Origin: Pseudarthrobacter polychromogenes
GTDB lineage: Bacteria; Actinomycetota; Actinomycetes; Actinomycetales; Micrococcaceae
Reading direction: 5' to 3'
Length of the DNA: 64,000 nucleotides
Assembly (NCBI RefSeq): GCF_014644495.1
Contig: NZ_BMKU01000014.1
Coordinates: 1 to 64,000 of the forward strand
The position numbers were made by a program, and so were the translations under genes. Under the pieces are notes generated by a model that had not been told where the DNA came from, ran no database searches, and saw only the letters and a list, made by a program, of their open reading frames with translations. Positions 28,501 to 34,746 of this stretch are shown in pieces (positions within the stretch are counted from its first letter, which is position 1; each line of letters starts with the position of its first letter).

Positions 28501-29279
28501 ACCCCAATCCCGATCCACAGGTCCCGGACACCGGCCGCGACGGCCAGGCCCTCGAGCCCGTCCGGGGCCACGAACAGCCGGACCTCCGGCAGGTGCAGTC
28601 CCTGCCACTCGCCGGGGACGGCTCGCGCCCCGGGCGGCAGCCCGGGCGGGTCGGCGAGTGAGGACAGGTCGAGCTCGGCGGTGCGGAACGCGAAGCCGAC
28701 CGTGTTCCCCGGGCCGATGAGCGCGTGGCCCGGGGCCATGCGGATGAAGGAGTAGATGTCGTCAACAGGGTTGCCCGAGGTCGACGCCGAGCGCAGCCGG
28801 GTGCCGACCGTGGCCCCCGCCAGCTGCATGGTCCGGATGACGATGCGCGGCAGGATGAACCGGACCTGCGGGTTGGCGGGGTCGAAGACCAGTTGGCCGC
28901 GGGTGTCCAGCATCGCGCCCCGCAGGTAGGGCACGAGCAGCCGGATCCCGGGCACGTCCAGGTCCAGGTGCCAACCGCCGTCCTCCGTGCCGCCCGGGCC
29001 GGTCAGGTGGCGGCCGTACGCGATGGTGACCTGGGTGCCGGTGAGCTCGATGGGTGTGGATGACCCGGCCCCGCCCCAGCGCCCGGTCGCGGGGTCAACG
29101 CTGACCCCGGCGAGCTGCGGCACGTCCGCCGCGACGGATCGGACGCTCCAGGTGCCATCCACGTCGGTGACCTCGCGCGGCATCAGCCCGGCGGTGTCAA
29201 TCGCCCTGAGGGCATTCTCCAGCGGATCCAGCGCTCCAGTGTTGCGGACGTCGGACGGGAGATCGTCCCAGAGGCTCAT
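22560..29279 (-). CDS. Giant protein with OmpA-like and DUF6603-like regions (2239 aa)
   Basis: Giant protein of 2239 aa without a signal peptide or membrane helix. Residues 1-450 are beta-rich. Residues about 455-570 resemble an OmpA/Pal domain (LVVEGYASYEG, then NNLDLSRRRLDAAVDIL), but the Asp of the usual G-x-T-D motif is replaced by Ser. Residues about 860-1310 match what I remember of DUF6603: ALYGLLGGVGVNYAR, GGFILHLKGIILIEMPGPRL, VLDVFTGTGYLMVHG, RGELRLFIVSIGVSAEL and HGEVCGRVDFFFFSVKGCV. Residues about 1400-2239 look like several Ig-like or carbohydrate-binding-type modules. The start ATG overlaps the stop of the 50-aa gene (ATGA) and its stop overlaps the start of the 1216-aa gene. 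I infer a cytoplasmic or non-classically exported structural protein; function unknown. Confidence 0.85.
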   Translation of the reverse strand: MSLWDDLPSDVRNTGALDPLENALRAIDTAGLMPREVTDVDGTWSVRSVAADVPQLAGVSVDPATGRWGGAGSSTPIELTGTQVTIAYGRHLTGPGGTEDGGWHLDLDVPGIRLLVPYLRGAMLDTRGQLVFDPANPQVRFILPRIVIRTMQLAGATVGTRLRSASTSGNPVDDIYSFIRMAPGHALIGPGNTVGFAFRTAELDLSSLADPPGLPPGARAVPGEWQGLHLPEVRLFVAPDGLEGLAVAAGVRDLWIGIGVHDGVTGAFSAEVVNRGGSPAVLARFISPAGRHIAAVAGAAVEAPDQSVFLVDASGGLAPHTIRIEVVGGPTVAGDRLPVTVPAAGTVELRVTVTDAGGHSHGPVSFRALRPASGEGAAPALANPAALRLLTPERGRMVVVSQTAIDVTVRLDPEVAADWVRPGGASTGTRATVTVAAGSTAAVAGTPTQPADARPTTLDCYFRFNHPFPSETTDAWWRNPANTGSAPASGRTAAPAGDAFTDLARSRQADIGATPLVVEGYASYEGNDTPTKRTNNLDLSRRRLDAAVDILRDLGYAATAGTPHGHADARDHTPLDPPTPAPAETSGEWWLARARAAAAPAPEAVRAELSRPPASQPPGQRDPQPPASGRPDCFRRLGVEVELIRTTFVRLEVWGEFDVQTAIEASLDEGGQPPLGGRGPNPGDGLCAFRVRLRLATDRESWQVFGEFRALEADLDGLWEGRHTDAGIDAGSLNVLGALTVMGPLAAGAADLSPAAGTLVQLGSVALGASSLVRTRILTLRGAEVMVSDGIIAPDGSTATDRGTQVSVLLDVEVQFWFDLAVIRVPEDRPIRTRYKAVGVRSEWGTGAEVEYVPIPVFDPSRGYELDIQPGSLVATPPLDEILRVFGVRVSRDNPTYLEVEAGIDVPLGPVTVDTVRVRARLDAVELPQLTKLGATLDIPGTVHGAGSIELTGAGFKAAFDLTIVPLSIRAAATLAIETKAGVTGLLIGVEVEFPAPLPLGNSGLALYGLLGGVGVNYARLENPAARVPALDWLMAQLAPPRKSVMHPDGWTHTAGSFAVAAGLLLGTTEGGFILHLKGIILIEMPGPRLLLVMKADVLSLPPALGSTQEATFLAVLDIDFGAGTITVGVVADYAIERILRIHVPVTAFFDARNPEKWLVDLGSYDDRVTVKVLDVFTGTGYLMVHGDGIAIPPLPATTGLSVATGFHIQAVLMGSKAARLYVEAAAGFDAVLGFDPFFLAGKVYVRGELRLFIVSIGVSAELTLMVGTRIQDGVPRDDPYVHGEVCGRVDFFFFSVKGCVELTIGHEPDPDPPVRDLVAGLSLAGRTPALLEGTAGRPADSTVGHAAEVEKHEGEAPVVHGEVPTVPLDAVPVLRFQVAPDAEGLSVLGQAPLGSTGAAGAGAWRRIGERWWAYKVTGVTLSGTLTAGTTPSVWWSASAPGSSTAEPPALALLHWLPTPFTSTVTYGEVLREQVEHRWGTVCRPAAPPQPQLWTFLGEPLGPSATGWRLDPVLWPDPDGLLRTSPAGRQLRVTEPWRTGDVAADLLAGGTPAEVAGDAVACPTDRTPPEDPFARWAEENGPLDPTTWAGAGAATYAELAELLAAGTTVNDVTGHWLERSPDPEAGRLKGCEGHILASPLRTDGEATFGSRADRELVERARQEAGWKPDPLADAVALSLGEDLAAFDLLLLVPREKHRTLLIEVRSGTGETLDRREVDWPAMVGPANPLPDRWLAPDGPWAEPVELAGRMAAKASAADRDRPMPALIRWEELPKGAAAVVVGWGGELGQLIRAQRYWVVAAAGLTRAEVRRHEYDETIVSRDREALETGLAQDPSDHALLEPGQTYDVTVSWTYDVETGDSVPTRTPSFADEHTQTFRFATAPASEVPIDLGPWLLDTNPGMGDAGVFCREPLRVTLATQNVLRLFDAYDHRLEVTVLAASGHHPAPPGGGAPGQPLVLPVEAVLAAGSVLQPKANAVVLTPWDRAVGELVDALECIGAEHVTREVEEIVLAYELEPLTDYLLDIHAVPTGGAGPRKRVHRANFTTSRFDDPDHLASWIAPAPIDHRVVRDAAPLAGLPDRPTGREWDDAVQLAGLPVPQTPSAPAVQVWWSADAVPQPLAVVVGCSEQLVRERVMPVQLSSPPDAVDPSHAWWAARPATWLDVRPAAAPPDPAAAASVGRVVRGPGGTRAMVLLAAGQRGRRLTLELVQAPDLLAADPGRAVTIVDVTLTGAPWEVEF

Positions 29280-29428
29280 GACAGCGCCGTACGGAGTGAA
29301 CGGCGATCAGCGGCCGACAGTCCCCCATCGTCATGCGCGCCCGTGTGCAAGCGGACGCTCGTTCGAACCTGGATGAATGTTGGCGTGGTCGGCTGGTGAC
29401 AGCGTTCCTTTGGTTTGAGATTGGCCAT
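29276..29428 (-). CDS. Small protein (50 aa) heading the giant-protein operon
   Basis: Polar 50-residue protein beginning MANLKPKERCHQPTTPTFIQ and ending DRRSLRTALS. There is no transmembrane helix or recognised family. Three things support it as a gene: GGGGAG lies at good spacing before the ATG at 29428, its stop overlaps the start of the 2239-aa gene (ATGA), and it shares the strand. It may be a real partner protein or a translated leader that couples initiation of the giant gene. Confidence 0.55.
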   Translation of the reverse strand: MANLKPKERCHQPTTPTFIQVRTSVRLHTGAHDDGGLSAADRRSLRTALS

Positions 29429-29487
29429 GTCAGCTCCCCGGGCAACCGTGAACGCAACGTAAAGGTAGTGGGACCCTAATGGCGTGA

Positions 29488-29505
29488 GCGTTACTGCGGC
29501 GTTAC
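29488..29505 (-). promoter_or_regulatory. Direct repeat GCGTTAC with 11-bp period upstream of the giant operon
   Basis: Two exact copies of GCGTTAC (GTAACGC on the coding strand) at 29488-29494 and 29499-29505, one helical turn apart and about 60-75 bases upstream of the 50-aa gene. A possible activator or repressor site for the giant-protein operon. Confidence 0.3.
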
Positions 29506-29917
29506 GTCCAAAGCCAGGTCGTTGACCATAGATCGACGACGACAAAACAAGCAAGGCCAGTCCTCTTCACACGGTCCTGACCCAGATGCTCGGCAGTCAT
29601 CGGCTGCAGTAGCCGTTCGAGCCGGCTTCAAGCTGGCGAAACCTGCTGCCGAGACTGGAGCCGGTCACGACTGGTACTAGCTCGTGCTGCGTTAAAGGTT
29701 CCAGTCGCGGGTGGCGCTCCTCGCTCCCCGCCCAATTCGCTGTCTCATAACCCTCCGCTGGCGACGAGTTCAGGCGGTGAGTGCAACACCTGAATTCTGT
29801 GGGGTGTCGTCGATGGGTGGAGGGCTTAGCCCGGCCCCTGGGATTGGGGGGAGGTGTCCCCATGGCCCGCAAGACGTCGATGCCAGAGAATGATGACGGC
29901 GCCTCCGCTGGGTGACC

Positions 29918-29936
29918 CGGACGATTGGTTCGTCCG
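29918..29936 (+). promoter_or_regulatory. Hairpin/inverted repeat before the I36 inhibitor gene
   Basis: Perfect 7-bp arms CGGACGA and TCGTCCG around TTGGT, ending 26 bases before the start at 29963. It could be an operator or an mRNA 5' hairpin. Confidence 0.3.
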
Positions 29937-29962
29937 CCTACAAAAAATGACTGGGGAACTTC

Positions 29963-30412
29963 ATGAAACTTGCAACGCATAAAGCGGCTACTGCTGCGGC
30001 TGTACTGGCGCTCGGAGCCAGCACATTCCTGGCGGGCGCGCCTGCTGCCAATGCTTCGGGCACAGGAACCGCGTGCCCGTCAGCCCGCGTGTGCTTCTAC
30101 TTCAACTCCGACTTCCAGGGCGCACGCGCCGACTACGCCAACAGCGACGCCACCATGGGCAACGAGCTCTTCACCGACGGCCCCGTCGGACGGAACGGAT
30201 GGGGCGTCCAGGTTAACAACAACGCAGCATCCCTGATCAACAACACGTACGCGTACATCACCATCTACGACAGCCCCGGCTGCGAAGGCTACGCCTGGTA
30301 CATCCAACCGGGGGAACGTCTCAACCTGGGCGCGATGAAGAACAGAGTCAGCTCAATCCACGTAGCTTACAACGGCGGTGCCTGCCTCAACCGGGACCAG
30401 TCCTGGGCCTAG
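29963..30412 (+). CDS. Secreted peptidase inhibitor family I36 protein
   Basis: Secreted protein of 149 aa. The Sec signal peptide ends near APAANA/SG (about residue 31). The mature domain begins with a Cys pair (TACPSARVCFYFNSDFQGA), continues with the YITIYDSPGCEGY block and ends near GGACLNRD. This four-cysteine beta/gamma-crystallin-like fold is that of the Streptomyces metalloproteinase inhibitor family (I36). The likely role is inhibition of extracellular metalloproteases. GGGGAAC precedes the ATG. It is monocistronic, with a strong hairpin overlapping its stop codon. Confidence 0.85.
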   Translation: MKLATHKAATAAAVLALGASTFLAGAPAANASGTGTACPSARVCFYFNSDFQGARADYANSDATMGNELFTDGPVGRNGWGVQVNNNAASLINNTYAYITIYDSPGCEGYAWYIQPGERLNLGAMKNRVSSIHVAYNGGACLNRDQSWA

Positions 30413-30429
30413 CCTTGGACTGGCCCAGG
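30402..30429 (+). terminator. Hairpin terminator after the I36 gene
   Basis: Perfect 8-bp stem CCTGGGCC / GGCCCAGG with a 12-base loop, overlapping the TAG stop. There is no U-tract, as is common in actinobacteria. The following 30430-30680 holds nothing I can support. Confidence 0.55.
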
Positions 30430-30680
30430 CTGTAACGCCGGGCCTTCTCCGCGGCGCCAGGGACACTGGCGCTGCGGAGGGGCTTCATAGGAAGCGAGCA
30501 GCAGGACAGCGAAAGACAGGCACCCGTTGCTGGGTGTCGGCCACGTCCGGAACAAATGGTGCGGGCCTGGCAAACCCGGATGGCTGTGTGCGCTGGAACC
30601 TCCACGTTCGTCCACCACGACTCTGCCGCACCACTGCCCACGTTCGAACTGCGGACTTTATCCCGTCGCCTCCCCCTCAG

Positions 30681-31054
30681 TCAGGAAACGATGAGGACGA
30701 GGCCAGCGTTGAGAAGACCGCCGTCGGATCAGGCCGACGCCGCCGAGGAACTCACTGTTGCTTTCATAGCCGAGCACGACTGCCTGCTCGGATTTTGTTC
30801 GCGGTACACGACGGTGACCGGCTCACCGACGGATGGGCGCTGCTCATGATCCACGGGGGCGTTCGCGTAGCGGCTCACGCCGTCGGCCGCCACGTACTCA
30901 ACCGCGATGTCCGGTTTGATCCCCCTTAGCGTCACTAAAGCAGGTGATGGTCCCGGCGACTTGAACGCCGATGCGGGCGAGCTTTTCGTCGGCGCCAACC
31001 TGTTGCTAGCTGGCCACCATCAGGGCGTGCCCTACCAGCATCAACACTCAGGCG
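30681..31054 (-). pseudogene. Decayed DUF3592-type membrane protein gene
   Basis: The pieces of a DUF3592 protein are spread over different minus-strand frames in the correct order: LVGHALMVAS then an in-frame stop, EKLARIGVQVAGTITCFSD, PDIAVEYVAADGVSRYANAP, RPSVGEPVTVVYREQNPSR, VVLGYESNSEFLGGVGLI, and NAGLVLIVS followed by TGA at 30681-30683. At least three frame changes and one stop are needed to join them, so the gene is dead. It lies immediately left of the first toxin-antitoxin direct repeat, consistent with damage at an island border. Confidence 0.6.
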
Positions 31055-31155
31055 AACAACGTTCCAGATATGCAGGTACGGTCCGCTCGGGTGCACACTC
31101 TTGGCGGTTTTGTACACACTCGATCTCCTAACGGGCACTTGACCTGGGGAAATAC

Positions 31156-31178
31156 TGTGCCCGAGGTGGGACTCAAAC
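31156..31178 (-). other. tRNA 3'-end fragment, attachment-site scar 1
   Basis: Read on the minus strand this gives a T-loop-like sequence followed by CCCACCTCGGGCACA, like the 3' end of a tRNA. The remaining tRNA body is absent: the bases upstream do not pair as a T-stem. This copy has TTTGAG where the other copy (47707-47729) has the canonical TTCGAG. Best read as an integration scar, not a tRNA gene. Confidence 0.5.
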
Positions 31179-31313
31179 TACATTCCAGGGCTTGGAAACA
31201 CTGGGAACCCGCGAAAAGATGCGGAATCCTAGCCAGTCCGAAGGCTGTTTGGCTCAGTACGAGACGAAAAGTGTGGACATTGTCCACCCCCCCCTTTCGG
31301 GGGCGCTGGAGGA

Positions 31314-31682
31314 CTACCGGGGCACCAGATGCCTGGAAATCTCGGCGGCAGAGTCCAGCAAGTCGACAGTGCCCGCGGCGACTCCGACGACCAGGTCGAA
31401 GCCTTCATCCGTGGTGAAGCCATGCCGGTAACCGTTGATCCACAGCAGCAGCACCATGAGCGTCCACGCCGTCCGTTTGTTGCCATCAATGAGTGGATGG
31501 AACCGGGCGACCGACTCCAACAAGGCCGCCGCCTTCACCGCCAATTCCGGATAGGCTTCCGCGCCCATGACAGTCGTGGCCGGCCTGGCCAATGCCGAGG
31601 CCAACAACCCGACATCACGGAAATGGATGCCGTACCGATCAACTACCTGAAGTGCATCCTCAATGTCCAGGTACGCCGTCAC
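31314..31682 (-). CDS. Doc/Fic-type toxin, copy 1
   Basis: Death-on-curing family toxin of 122 aa. The Fic-fold motif HPLIDGNKRTAW at residues 62-73 has the invariant His62, Asp66 and Lys69/Arg70; the usual aromatic residue after HP is Leu. The N-terminal DALQVVDRYG helix is typical of Doc. Doc-type enzymes transfer phosphate to EF-Tu to stop translation. Its ATG overlaps the antitoxin stop by four bases. It is nearly identical to the toxin at 47864-48232, differing at scattered residues (for example YGIHFRD versus YGFHIRD). Confidence 0.9.
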   Translation of the reverse strand: MTAYLDIEDALQVVDRYGIHFRDVGLLASALARPATTVMGAEAYPELAVKAAALLESVARFHPLIDGNKRTAWTLMVLLLWINGYRHGFTTDEGFDLVVGVAAGTVDLLDSAAEISRHLVPR

Positions 31683-31885
31683 GCGTCCTCAAGGCGCTTC
31701 AGCAGATCAGCGTCATGGCTCACAACAAAATCAAGGCCCTGGCTGATTTCGCGCCGGCGCGCGTGGCGCTGCAGAACCAACTCTGCGCCCTGCAACAGAA
31801 GCGCGGACTTGGACGTGTGTTCTTCGGCAGCCAACTTCTCCAGCCGCCGATCGAGGTCCTCAGGGACACGGAGATTCATAGCCAT
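31679..31885 (-). CDS. Ribbon-helix-helix antitoxin, copy 1
   Basis: Antitoxin of 68 aa. The N-terminal ribbon-helix-helix (MAMNLRVPEDLDRRLEKLAA, then SKSALLLQGAELVLQ) binds DNA. The C-terminal segment GLDFVVSHDADLLKRLEDA would wrap the toxin. The start was set at the ATG at 31885, after the GGTACC repeats, because the same start is conserved in the second copy. It is co-transcribed with, and upstream of, the Doc toxin. Confidence 0.85.
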   Translation of the reverse strand: MAMNLRVPEDLDRRLEKLAAEEHTSKSALLLQGAELVLQRHARRREISQGLDFVVSHDADLLKRLEDA

Positions 31886-31893
31886 ATCTCTAT

Positions 31894-31910
31894 GGTACCA
31901 AAACGGTACC
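31894..31910 (-). promoter_or_regulatory. Toxin-antitoxin operator, copy 1
   Basis: Two GGTACC hexamers 11 bp apart (31894-31899 and 31905-31910), just upstream of the antitoxin start. The same arrangement is conserved at 48444-48460 while the bases between have diverged, as expected for an autoregulatory RHH operator. Confidence 0.55.
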
Positions 31911-31970
31911 CGGACTTGATTGGACTGCACGCCCCGCTAATTGGATCAGGCTCACCCGAGCAGGGCCGCG

Positions 31971-32006
31971 GTGTCTTGGAAAGCTCAGTTGTTTTTCAAG
32001 ACGCTA
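31971..32006. other. Recombination-site-like palindrome 1
   Basis: Imperfect inverted repeat TCTTGGAAA ... TTTTCAAGA around GCTCAGTTG. It marks the right end of direct repeat 1. Near-identical sequences occur at 48521-48556 and at 55090-55119, the last directly upstream of a serine recombinase gene. Confidence 0.5.
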
Positions 32007-32310
32007 GGCTGCTGAACCCCTGCTGACGCTGCCAATAGGCCCACTTCACCGATTCAACCCCTTGAGCCAACGAGCACGCTTCCGGAAGCGGACACGAACG
32101 CTTTTCACAACCACATGGGCTTTTCCTTGCTCGACAACGCTGTGTCATGCCCCTGGCCAAGTTGGTTGAGTAACCGGGCCGGGACTGCGACAACCGGGTG
32201 GTGCGGGCGCCCGAAGGAATCGCAGAAGCGGTGAAGCAACGAAAATAACCTCGCCGGACTATGCAGGCCCCTCGATGGGATGCCGCTGGAGCCGTTTCGT
32301 GCCGGCCGAC
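32007..32310. other. Gene-free stretch
   Basis: 304 bases between direct repeat 1 and the end of the maleylpyruvate-isomerase-family gene. I see no credible gene, RNA or repeat in it. Confidence 0.5.
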
Positions 32311-33009
32311 TCACCAGCGCGGCAGTGCCGGCACCGGACCCTCCGCCTCGATATGCGTGGCATCACCGCGCGCCAGCCACTGGAGCAGACCCTCACGGTC
32401 CGACTCCACCCGGAGGGAGCCGTCACCGATGATCCACTGGTCGCGTTCCTCGGTTACCAGGGTCATCCCCGGTGCGTCCTTGGCACACAGCGAGCGCACT
32501 GCGGCTTCGAGCGCATCAAGGAGGGAGTCCGGGTCAGCTTCCTCGATGGTCCAGGCGGTATCCAGGTCGTGGTGGTGCACTACGACTTCCGAAATCCGGA
32601 GCGCCACGATGGACGTCGCCGCCAGCGGGCTGCCGTTCAAGCCGATCTCCGGGGCTGCGAGGGCGCCCGCCAGCCGCTGGGCCTGCTCGGCGAAGTGCCC
32701 GGCCGAGGACCGCAACTCCGCACGCAGCTCTTCCCGTGGCAGTGCGGCCAGGGCGGCGATGGCCTCGGCGCGGGCTTCGGGCGAGACGTACAGCCGACGC
32801 TCCTTACCCGTGGCGGCCCACTCGACGAGATGGACCAGCGCACGGCCATTGGCAGCGACGTGCGCAATGACGTCCGCCCTGGACCATCCGTCGCACAGTG
32901 ACGGGCCGGCCATTTCGTGGTCCGACAGGGACGCGACGGTGGCGAGGAACATGTCGGTTTCCCGGCCGAGGCGGGACAGGTCGGAATGAAGGCGTGCAGG
33001 AGTGGTCAT
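32311..33009 (-). CDS. Maleylpyruvate isomerase family mycothiol-dependent enzyme
   Basis: DinB-like enzyme of 232 aa with an MDMPI N-terminal domain. The metal/thiol-site features are DGWSRADVIAHVAANG (His in the first motif) and the SEVVVHHHDLDT cluster. Proteins of this group are mycothiol-dependent transferases or isomerases typical of actinobacteria. The neighbouring pathway is benzoate to catechol, which does not need maleylpyruvate isomerase, so the true substrate is uncertain. It is divergent from the benzoate transporter gene, with 224 bases between. Confidence 0.82.
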   Translation of the reverse strand: MTTPARLHSDLSRLGRETDMFLATVASLSDHEMAGPSLCDGWSRADVIAHVAANGRALVHLVEWAATGKERRLYVSPEARAEAIAALAALPREELRAELRSSAGHFAEQAQRLAGALAAPEIGLNGSPLAATSIVALRISEVVVHHHDLDTAWTIEEADPDSLLDALEAAVRSLCAKDAPGMTLVTEERDQWIIGDGSLRVESDREGLLQWLARGDATHIEAEGPVPALPRW

Positions 33010-33070
33010 TGCGCCAGCCTAGCGGCAGGCGGGTGAGCTGTCATCTATATTTACTCTTCAATGCAAAAGG

Positions 33071-33089
33071 CTTATTCATTCGAAATAAG
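33071..33089. promoter_or_regulatory. Inverted repeat upstream of benK
   Basis: CTTATT and AATAAG arms around CATTCGA in an unusually AT-rich stretch between the isomerase-family gene and benK. The size and dyad suit a LysR-type T-N11-A site, possibly for the LysR regulator at 34747. Confidence 0.35.
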
Positions 33090-33233
33090 TACATAGAAAC
33101 CCCCGGGCGGAACCCCGGGCAATTGCCTCATATGTCCTGGGTCACACACCTGTCAGGCTGAAAGGAACCCCGAAACGGCTGCTGGCCCAACGTCGTGCCA
33201 GCGCATGCAAATCACCTTTGAGAGGAACCGGAC

Positions 33234-34619
33234 ATGACACAACCGCACGCGGTTATCGCTGAAAATCCAGAGAAGGAGACCCGCACCGCCAACTGGGTGG
33301 CCTTCGTCATCTGCACAGCCCTGCTCTTTGACGGCTACGACCTGGTCATCTACGGCACCGTACTGCCGGGCCTGCTCGCTGACCCCGGCCAGATCGGTAA
33401 ATTCGACATGGCCACCGCCGGCCTCCTGGGCTCCTGGGCCCTCATCGGAGTCCTGGTCGGTTCCCTGATCTGTGGCGCCGTCGGCGACTTCTTCGGCCGC
33501 CGCCGCCTCATGCTCCTTGGCATCGCCTGGTTCTCGGTGGGCATGTTCATCACCGCACTGACCACCACAGTCCCGGCCTTCGGCGCCATGCGTTTCATCA
33601 CGGGCCTCGGCCTGGGCGTTGTCATCGCCAGTGCCGGCGCCACCATGGCCGAGTTCGCTCCGGCAGGACGCCGCCAGTTCTACAACGCCATCGTGTACTC
33701 CGGCGTTCCGGCCGGCGGCGTGGTCGCCTCCATCATGGGCATTATGTTCCATGAGAGCCTCGGCTGGCGTGGACTGTTCATCATCGGCGCACTTCCGCTG
33801 GTCATCCTGCTCCCCATCGCATGGCGGAAGCTCCCCGAGTCCCCCCGCTGGCTGTTGTCCCGCGGCCGGGAAGAGGAAGCCCTGGCCGCCGCGGAGCGCA
33901 CCGGCGTGCCGCTCCTCGAAGAGCGCGTCATCTTGGAGACGGGCGCTGCGCCGCAGAAGTCCGGGTTCGCCGCAGTCTTCTCCAGGCAGTTCGCGCTGGC
34001 CTCCGTCCTGCTGGGGCTCATGTCCTTCTGCGGCCTGCTCCTTACCTACGGCCTCAACACCTGGCTGCCCAAGATCATGGAAGGCTACGGCTACGGCCGG
34101 ACCTACTCCCTGTTCTTCCCGCTGGCACTGAACCTCGGCGCGGTGGCGGGCGGCCTGATTGCCTCCCGCCTGGCTGACAAGAGCGGCCCGCAAAGGGTAA
34201 TCGCCACTACCTTCGGCCTGGCCACAGTCTCCCTGGTCCTCATGACTTTCAACTTGCCGCTGCCCATGCTTTTCACCTTCATCGCCGTGGCCGGCGTGGG
34301 AACGCTTGGCACCCAGGTGCTGATCTACGGCTTCCAGTCCAACTACTTCACCACCAACGCCCGAGCGGCCGGCGTTGCGTGGTGCGCCAGCGTGGGCCGC
34401 CTGGGCGGCGTGCTCGGCCCGATCATCGGCGGCTGGCTCGCGGCCGCGGGCATCGGCGGTTCCACGGCCTTCTACATCTACGGCGGCGTTGCGCTCCTGG
34501 GAGGCCTGGTGACCGTCATGGTCCCGCACCAGCGCAAGCTGGAGCAAGCCGAGCACCAGGTCGAAAAGATCGCTGGGCACCGCGCCGAAACGGATGCTGC
34601 GGCAAAGCAGCCCCAGTAG
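33234..34619 (+). CDS. benK: Benzoate/aromatic-acid:H+ symporter (AAHS-family MFS)
   Basis: Twelve-helix MFS transporter of 461 aa in the aromatic acid/H+ symport family. The first helix carries LLFDGYDLVIYG, the DGxD motif required for aromatic acid uptake in PcaK/BenK. The loop 2-3 motif is GDFFGRRRLML and loop 8-9 has ASRLADKSGPQR. GAGAGGAA precedes the ATG. It is the first gene of the cat side of the cluster, followed by the LysR regulator and catBC. Benzoate is the likely substrate given the context; the cluster has a second, unrelated benzoate carrier at 45785-47176. Confidence 0.85.
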   Translation: MTQPHAVIAENPEKETRTANWVAFVICTALLFDGYDLVIYGTVLPGLLADPGQIGKFDMATAGLLGSWALIGVLVGSLICGAVGDFFGRRRLMLLGIAWFSVGMFITALTTTVPAFGAMRFITGLGLGVVIASAGATMAEFAPAGRRQFYNAIVYSGVPAGGVVASIMGIMFHESLGWRGLFIIGALPLVILLPIAWRKLPESPRWLLSRGREEEALAAAERTGVPLLEERVILETGAAPQKSGFAAVFSRQFALASVLLGLMSFCGLLLTYGLNTWLPKIMEGYGYGRTYSLFFPLALNLGAVAGGLIASRLADKSGPQRVIATTFGLATVSLVLMTFNLPLPMLFTFIAVAGVGTLGTQVLIYGFQSNYFTTNARAAGVAWCASVGRLGGVLGPIIGGWLAAAGIGGSTAFYIYGGVALLGGLVTVMVPHQRKLEQAEHQVEKIAGHRAETDAAAKQPQ

Positions 34620-34645
34620 CGCACAGCGGTCTGCCTTGGACGTCA

Positions 34646-34698
34646 TTGAGTCGAAAGAATGCACTAGTAAGTCTTTTTAGGGTTATTCTTTGAATCAA
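34646..34698. promoter_or_regulatory. Long inverted repeat upstream of the LysR-catBC operon
   Basis: TTGAGTCGAAAGAAT (34646-34660) and ATTCTTTGAATCAA (34685-34698) form near-perfect 14-15 bp arms about 24 bases apart, in the benK-LysR gap. It probably overlaps the promoter and is a candidate LysR autoregulatory operator. Confidence 0.45.
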
Positions 34699-34746
34699 TA
34701 GTCGTCCGGGGCAGAGCCTTGGCAGGGCGAATGGGAAGGCATCACA

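Larger units (their letters stand above)
29429..29962. other. Gene-free divergent region
   Basis: 534 bases between the giant-protein operon (minus) and the I36 inhibitor gene (plus) with no credible gene. It holds the direct repeat GCGTTAC at 29488 and 29499, a copy of the motif TGTCTCATAACC at 29741-29752 that recurs at 48.6-53.3 kb, an imperfect inverted repeat TTCAGG.../...CCTGAA at 29769-29794, and a hairpin just before the I36 gene. Confidence 0.6.
31154..32010. repeat. Direct repeat copy 1 (tRNA scar + toxin-antitoxin + site)
   Basis: About 855 bases that recur in the same orientation at 47706-48560 with roughly nine of ten positions identical by eye. The unit runs from a tRNA 3'-end-like fragment, through a G/C hairpin and the doc/antitoxin operon, to the palindrome at 31971-32006. 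The two copies bracket the benzoate/catechol cluster. Confidence 0.85.

Noticed and set aside
30378..30929. Plus-strand frame after the I36 inhibitor gene
   Set aside because: Begins inside the inhibitor gene, has biased composition and no ribosome-binding site; the opposite strand instead holds recognisable DUF3592 fragments.
32007..32310. Small minus-strand frames right of the first toxin-antitoxin unit
   Set aside because: No family pattern, no ribosome-binding site, and not conserved in the second copy of the repeat.
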